From positions 1 through 50,717 of the forward strand of contig NZ_FNPJ01000014.1 in assembly GCF_900107265.1 (NCBI RefSeq): a DNA stretch of 50,717 nucleotides. Direction: 5' to 3'. The notes under the pieces are model-generated. The model ran no database searches. It had not been told where the DNA came from and worked only from the letters and a program-made list of their open reading frames with translations. Below are positions 45,771 through 50,717 of the stretch, in pieces (position 1 is the stretch's first letter; every line of letters starts with the position of its first letter). The position numbers and the translations under genes are program-made. Source of the stretch: Nitrosomonas sp. Nm33. GTDB taxonomy: Bacteria; Pseudomonadota; Gammaproteobacteria; Burkholderiales; Nitrosomonadaceae.

Positions 45771-47852
45771 TTATAAAGGGAATAACATTCTACCCTTAAC
45801 TTTACAGACTTGCAGCAATTCCTGTAAGTCTGTAATTTCTGGCAAACATTTCTCACCTTGACAAACCCAGGCATTGACACCTTGATCTACGGATAAGGGT
45901 TTATTCAAACTTGGCGGTAATCCGGTTAACTCCATCGGTAACGCCAGCACAATCGTAGCGGGTGCATGCAAGACCAGTGCTCGATGCCACTCACTCAAGA
46001 GAGCGCCTTTCCCACGCAAAATGACAATTTGAGGTAGCGTAAGCCATTCTTTCAACACGATCAATAAACTGCAGTAAACGCTTGGATGGTGCCGCATTTC
46101 AGGATAAAACAATTTAAGTGTTCGTTCAGCTGATTGCAAATAACGATATTCGCCGAGCAAATGGCCAAGTCGTTGGAGCGATATCGCTACTAAACCATTA
46201 CCAGACGGAATCGCATTGTCCTGACCTGTTTTAGGTCGATGAATCAGCCTTTCATGATCATGACTCGTAAAAAAGAACCCACCTAGCTGTTTATCTTCGA
46301 ACTGATCTAGCAATACCTCTGCCAGCGCTATAGCAAAATCCAGATCAGATTGACGAAATTCCACTTGCATGAGCTCCAACAGACCATCTAGCAAAAAGGC
46401 ATAATCATCGAGATATGCATTGAGATGCGCCTTGCCATCCTTGAAGGTAGCGAGTAGCCGGTTATTTTTCCAGAGGGTGGCGCGGATAAAATCTACCGCC
46501 AGCATGGCGGATTTTATCCATTCGCTACTTCCAAAAATCATACCTGCTCGCGCCATACCCTTGATCATTAAGCCGTTCCAACTAACCAGGGTTTTTTCGT
46601 CACGACCAGGATGAACGCGCTGTTCCCGCTTATTGAAAAGCTTGTGCCGCGCCGATTCAATCCGCTGTTGCACTTCCTCTTGGCTAATACCCATATCGTT
46701 AGCTATAGCTGCAACAGACTGATTGATTTCGAGATGCCAATATTTGTTTTCAAAATTGGGAAGACGCGAAAGACCATAGTAAGGTGCGATTACAGTATAT
46801 TCATCGGCTGTCAAGACACATGCGATTTCATCTTTATCCCAGACGTAAAATTTTCCTTCTTCATGTTCTGAATCAGCGTCTAGAGCTGAGTAATAGCCTC
46901 CTTCCTTTTGTCCGAATTGCATCTCCCGCATCACCCAGGCAGCTGTCTCCTCTACAATTCGTTTAAACAAGGAGTTACGGGTTGCAAGCCAGGCGTCGGC
47001 ATAGAGCTGTAACAAGGGACCATTGTCGTACAGCATCTTTTCAAAATGGGGAATACACCAGTACTGATCTGTACTATAACGATAAAATCCTCCCCCTAAC
47101 TGATCGTAAATGCCTCCGTTAGCCATTTTCTCCAAGGTATAAGCCACAATATATTGTGCTTGGGTATCATTTTCAGAGAAGTAGCATTGCAGGCAGAATT
47201 TTAGTTCTGCAGGATGAAGAAATTTTGGCGCAGAACCAAGCCCGCCATACTCTCGATCAAAGTTTTCTAGCAGCTGAGTGACTGCCTGCTCAATAAGATG
47301 GCGAGAAAATACAGAAATATTGACACTTGTAGCTGGTAAAGTCTCCGCAAGTATTTTCAGTAGCGCACTATTTTGCTGCTCAATATCTTCTCTACGCGTA
47401 CGATATATCTCAGCAATCTTTGGCAATAACTCAAGAAAACCAGGCATACCATGACGAGGCTCTTTAGGAAAATAAGTACCCCCAAAGAAAGGCTTCTGTT
47501 CTGGCGTGAGAAACATGGTCAATGGCCAGCCGCCAGAACGATGATTAAGCATGTAATGCGCTGTCTGATATATCTGATCGAGGTCAGGGCGCTCCTCACG
47601 ATCTACTTTAATATTGATAAAGTATTCATTCATCGCCGCTGCCACTTCTTGATCCTCGAATGACTCTTGCGCCATGACATGGCACCAATGACAGGCAGAA
47701 TAACCAATAGAAAGCAGGATTGGCTTATTTTGGGTACGTGCCAGTACGAGTGCTTCCTCTCCCCACGGGTACCAGTCTACCGGGTTATCTGCATGCTGTA
47801 ACAGATAAGGACTTGTTTCACCTGCCAGATGGTTGGGCATAGCATTGCTCAA
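45771..47852 (-). CDS. YyaL-like thioredoxin-domain (DUF255) protein
   Basis: This 693-residue protein has an N-terminal thioredoxin-like DUF255 domain ([24 protein letters not shown] at 54-57; [20 protein letters not shown]) followed by a long (alpha/alpha)6-like glycosidase-fold region. The cellular function of the family (YyaL, vertebrate SPATA20) is not settled; a redox or carbohydrate-related role is proposed from fold. There is no signal peptide, so it is likely cytoplasmic. It lies between c-552 and ilvD, and the c-552 gene follows by 21 bases. Confidence 0.9.
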   Translation of the reverse strand: MSNAMPNHLAGETSPYLLQHADNPVDWYPWGEEALVLARTQNKPILLSIGYSACHWCHVMAQESFEDQEVAAAMNEYFINIKVDREERPDLDQIYQTAHYMLNHRSGGWPLTMFLTPEQKPFFGGTYFPKEPRHGMPGFLELLPKIAEIYRTRREDIEQQNSALLKILAETLPATSVNISVFSRHLIEQAVTQLLENFDREYGGLGSAPKFLHPAELKFCLQCYFSENDTQAQYIVAYTLEKMANGGIYDQLGGGFYRYSTDQYWCIPHFEKMLYDNGPLLQLYADAWLATRNSLFKRIVEETAAWVMREMQFGQKEGGYYSALDADSEHEEGKFYVWDKDEIACVLTADEYTVIAPYYGLSRLPNFENKYWHLEINQSVAAIANDMGISQEEVQQRIESARHKLFNKREQRVHPGRDEKTLVSWNGLMIKGMARAGMIFGSSEWIKSAMLAVDFIRATLWKNNRLLATFKDGKAHLNAYLDDYAFLLDGLLELMQVEFRQSDLDFAIALAEVLLDQFEDKQLGGFFFTSHDHERLIHRPKTGQDNAIPSGNGLVAISLQRLGHLLGEYRYLQSAERTLKLFYPEMRHHPSVYCSLLIVLKEWLTLPQIVILRGKGALLSEWHRALVLHAPATIVLALPMELTGLPPSLNKPLSVDQGVNAWVCQGEKCLPEITDLQELLQVCKVKGRMLFPL

Positions 47853-47902
47853 TAAATAATTGAATATGCATTCATAGGATTAGCAATGTAATTCACCGCT
47901 AA

Positions 47903-47933
47903 GAGGTTGTGAAAACTTCGTTTTCACAACCTC
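47903..47933 (-). terminator. Perfect 13-bp hairpin after ilvD
   Basis: GAGGTTGTGAAAA (47903-47915) and TTTTCACAACCTC (47921-47933) are exact complements with a 5-base loop, 13 bases after the ilvD stop. No T-run follows, so it may block 3' exonucleases rather than act as a classical intrinsic terminator. Confidence 0.55.
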
Positions 47934-47945
47934 TCGGTCATTTCT

Positions 47946-49619
47946 TTAATCGGTAATCGCTCCCCGACTGGCAGTCGATACCAGTTTTGCAAACTTCGCC
48001 AACACACCACGTTTATAACGTGGCTCAGGCGGTTGCCATGCCGCACGGCGTCGCGCGAGCTCCTCCTCGGAAACATTGAGCTGCAACAGACGTTGGGGCG
48101 CATCTATGGTAATGGAATCACCCTCCTTCACCAGTGCAATGATTCCTCCCACAAAGGCTTCCGGTGCGACATGTCCAACCACCATACCGTAGGTTCCACC
48201 GGAGAATCTGCCATCCGTGATCAGGCCAACTGAATCCCCTAAACCTTCACCAATCAACGCCGAAGTGGGTGACAACATTTCGCGCATTCCCGGTCCGCCC
48301 TTCGGACCTTCATAACGGATTACCACAACATCTCCCGGCTTAATTTCCCTGGCAAGGATGGCATTCATACATGCTTCCTCAGAATCGAACACACGCGCAG
48401 GCCCAGTAATTTTTGGATTTTTCACGCCAGTGATTTTGGCGACCGATCCTTCCGGCGACAAATTTCCTTTGAGGATGGCCAAGTGACCTTGTGCATACAA
48501 AGGATTGTCCCATTGCCTGATGACATCCTGATCCTGGCGTGGCTTCTCGGGTACATCGCGTAATACTTCCGCTATCGTTTCACCGCTGATCGTCATGCAA
48601 TCACCATGCAGCAAACCATGCGCCAGTAACATCTTCATGACCTGAGGTATGCCACCTGCTCGATGCAAATCAGTTGTCACATAGCGCCCGGACGGCTTCA
48701 GATCGCACAAGACAGGTACTCTTGCACGGATTTCCTCAAAATCATCAATACTCAGTTCCACGTCGGCGGCATGCGCAATCGCCAATAAATGCAGTACTGC
48801 ATTGGTCGATCCACCCACTGCCATCACCACAGAGATGGCATTTTCCAGTGATTTGCGTGTGATCAGATCGCGTGGAAGAATTTGCTTTTTGATGGCGTTG
48901 ACTAAAACTTCTGCAGAACGTGCAGCACTGATCTGTTTTTCTTCATCTTCAGCCGCCATAGTGGACGAATAAGGCAAGCTCATTCCCATTACTTCGATTG
49001 CAGACGACATGGTATTGGCGGTAAACATGCCACCACAGGCACCCGCACCGGGACAGGCATGCCGCTCCACTTCCAGTAATTCCTTGTCATCGATTTTATG
49101 GGCAGTATACTGTCCCACAGCTTCAAACGCACTTACGATCGTCAGATCTCGATCTTTGTAATGACCTGGTTTGATGGTACCGCCATAAACAAAAATAGCC
49201 GGCACATTCATTCTTGCCAGCGCAATCATGGCACCGGGCATGTTCTTGTCACAACCACCAATCGCAATCACGCCATCCATGCTTTCTCCCTGCACAGCCG
49301 TCTCAATGGAATCAGCGATCACTTCGCGTGATACGAGCGAATATTTCATGCCTTCGGTTCCCATGGAAATACCATCGGAAATCGTAATCGTGCCAAACAT
49401 TTGCGGCATTGCCCCTGCCTTTCTCAAGGCACGCTCAGCGCTGAGGGACAACTCATTTAACCCCATATTGCAGGGAGTGATCGTAGAAAATCCATTGGCA
49501 ACGCCCACGATGGGTTTATCAAAGTCTCCATCACCAAAGCCCACTGCCCGCAACATGGCACGATTGGGCGAACGTTTTGCTCCTTGAGTGATGGCTTGAC
49601 TACGTTTATTGTCTGGCAT
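47946..49619 (-). CDS. ilvD: Dihydroxy-acid dehydratase
   Basis: IlvD dehydrates dihydroxy-acids in valine, leucine and isoleucine synthesis. Three cysteines fit the iron-sulfur cluster ligands: C50 ([11 protein letters not shown]), C123 ([15 protein letters not shown]) and C195 ([19 protein letters not shown]). The ending [20 protein letters not shown] is also a signature. Length of 557 residues is typical. It is a single-gene unit between the YyaL-like gene and the divergent lgt. Confidence 0.97.
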   Translation of the reverse strand: MPDNKRSQAITQGAKRSPNRAMLRAVGFGDGDFDKPIVGVANGFSTITPCNMGLNELSLSAERALRKAGAMPQMFGTITISDGISMGTEGMKYSLVSREVIADSIETAVQGESMDGVIAIGGCDKNMPGAMIALARMNVPAIFVYGGTIKPGHYKDRDLTIVSAFEAVGQYTAHKIDDKELLEVERHACPGAGACGGMFTANTMSSAIEVMGMSLPYSSTMAAEDEEKQISAARSAEVLVNAIKKQILPRDLITRKSLENAISVVMAVGGSTNAVLHLLAIAHAADVELSIDDFEEIRARVPVLCDLKPSGRYVTTDLHRAGGIPQVMKMLLAHGLLHGDCMTISGETIAEVLRDVPEKPRQDQDVIRQWDNPLYAQGHLAILKGNLSPEGSVAKITGVKNPKITGPARVFDSEEACMNAILAREIKPGDVVVIRYEGPKGGPGMREMLSPTSALIGEGLGDSVGLITDGRFSGGTYGMVVGHVAPEAFVGGIIALVKEGDSITIDAPQRLLQLNVSEEELARRRAAWQPPEPRYKRGVLAKFAKLVSTASRGAITD

Positions 49620-49732
49620 GATTTCTCCTGAAAAACCAAAAATGCAATCTAATTGATTAAGCAGCTACGCACTGCTGTAATAAGCTTACTTACCGTATAA
49701 TGTGCATTTTACCGTAAATCAGCACCTAGCCC

Positions 49733-50548
49733 ATGCTTATCCATCCCCAATTCGATCCGGTCGCAATCTCCATTGGCCCCCTTTCCATTCACTGGTACGG
49801 CCTGATGTACCTGCTTGGCTTCTTTCTGTTCATTGTGCTTGGCCGTTATCGCATCAAGCAAAATCCGCAAGCAATATTTACCAATACTCTACTCGATGAT
49901 GCACTCTTCTATGGCGTCTTGGGTGTCATTCTGGGAGGAAGACTAGGACATGTGCTGTTTTACCAATTCAGCTATTACTTACAGCACCCGCTGGAAATAT
50001 TTGCAATTTGGCAAGGTGGCATGTCATTCCATGGTGGCTTTGTCGGTGTCATCGTGGCGATGGCGTTACTGGCCCATAAGCACAAATTAACATGGCTTGC
50101 AGTGACTGATTTCATTGCACCTCTGGTGCCACTTGGGTTGGGAGCGGGACGAATCGGCAATTTTATCAATGGCGAATTATGGGGACGCCCCACAGATGTT
50201 GCCTGGGGCATGATTTTCCCACACGTCGATAATCTACCGCGTCATCCCTCCCAACTTTATGAATTTGCTTTGGAAGGAATTGCGCTGTTCATTTTGCTGT
50301 GGATTTATTCAAGTAAACCACGCCCAGTAGGCGCTGCCTCCGGCATGTTCTTGATCGGTTATGGCACATTCCGCTCGTTTGCAGAATTTTTTCGTGAGCC
50401 TGATGATGGTTTCATGGGGGTATTAACCTTGGGTGTCAGTATGGGACAATGGCTGTCACTGCCGATGATTGCTGCAGGCATAGGAATGTTGTTCTGGGCA
50501 TATCGCTCCTCGAACAAACCATTGCAAAAAACTAGAAGTCGTCGTTAG
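49733..50548 (+). CDS. lgt: Prolipoprotein diacylglyceryl transferase
   Basis: Lgt transfers diacylglycerol from phosphatidylglycerol to the lipobox cysteine of prolipoproteins in the inner membrane. This 271-residue polytopic protein contains the hallmark [17 protein letters not shown], with [13 protein letters not shown] and [12 protein letters not shown]. The ATG at 49733 opens the frame; an overlapping + frame is a shadow. It diverges from ilvD, with 113 bases between. Confidence 0.97.
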   Translation: MLIHPQFDPVAISIGPLSIHWYGLMYLLGFFLFIVLGRYRIKQNPQAIFTNTLLDDALFYGVLGVILGGRLGHVLFYQFSYYLQHPLEIFAIWQGGMSFHGGFVGVIVAMALLAHKHKLTWLAVTDFIAPLVPLGLGAGRIGNFINGELWGRPTDVAWGMIFPHVDNLPRHPSQLYEFALEGIALFILLWIYSSKPRPVGAASGMFLIGYGTFRSFAEFFREPDDGFMGVLTLGVSMGQWLSLPMIAAGIGMLFWAYRSSNKPLQKTRSRR

Positions 50549-50717
50549 TAAGCCAGCAAAAATCAGATTCCTTACAAGAGCAACTCTCGATGAATAGAAG
50601 TAAATTCCAAAGTTACATAAATAACGTGAGTTCGACATAAGAAAAGAAGTAAAAGGAATCTGAATTCCTTATGATGAAGCGAATTTGGAAAAGAGTTTCA
50701 TCATTAGAGGAGTCAGA
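50549..50717. other. Right-edge region with two hairpins and an SD-like motif
   Basis: After lgt there is no gene. AAGGAAT/ATTCCTT around 50653-50670 forms one hairpin and ATGATGAAGC/GTTTCATCAT (50671-50680 with 50695-50704) another. A GAGGAG motif near 50707-50713 could be the ribosome-binding site of a gene that starts beyond the window. Confidence 0.35.

Overview
The window looks like chromosome from a betaproteobacterium close to Nitrosomonas. The assignment is inference. It rests on a small cytochrome that matches, from memory, the c-552 electron carrier of ammonia oxidisers, on the beta/gammaproteobacterial style of the housekeeping proteins, and on the moderate-to-low GC content. No rRNA, tRNA or CRISPR array was seen.

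Layout. Bases 1-2271 are an accessory patch: the tail of an IS110-family transposase, two copies of a small inverted-repeat element, a DUF2971 gene and a VOC-fold gene. Next come a long AT-rich leader with a sigma-54-type promoter and a CAP-domain protein with a Pro/Thr/Glu linker (2859-4172); prfB with its programmed frameshift (4264-5377); rlpA and lplT; and a tightly overlapped minus-strand operon ispD-ispF-thpR-tsaB-rimI-udg (11780 down to 8128). A PhoP/PhoQ-type two-component pair sits at 12053-14070, followed upstream by a PepSY protein and two duplicated histidine-rich secreted proteins. A beta-oxidation pair (3-hydroxyacyl-CoA dehydrogenase/enoyl-CoA hydratase and thiolase) faces right at 16279-20017.

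After a gene-poor stretch with two tiny ORFs (20154-21379) come ettA, a lactonase-like metallo-hydrolase, rimO, sixA, rluE and a fatty acid desaturase, all on the plus strand. The minus strand from 36956 to 28130 carries folD-aceE-aceF-nadD-rsfS-rlmH-maf-rng, which joins one-carbon metabolism, pyruvate dehydrogenase, NAD synthesis and ribosome/RNA maturation. argS, a SPOR protein and dsbA face right (37982-41096). gmk, rpoZ and spoT face left, followed by msrA, the c-552 gene, a thioredoxin-domain YyaL-like protein and ilvD. lgt closes the window.

The most unusual content is not protein-coding. A ~103-bp element with ~25-bp terminal inverted repeats occurs seven times, always between genes (2169, 8006, 20051, 23989, 27990, 43357, 45252). 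Two further single-locus elements with inverted ends lie at 415-572 and 14111-14350. A ~1-kb tandem duplication left a second histidine-rich gene plus a decayed copy of the start of the fadB-like gene. No complete novel defence or mobile system was found; the repeat families and the metal-response-like island are the best leads.
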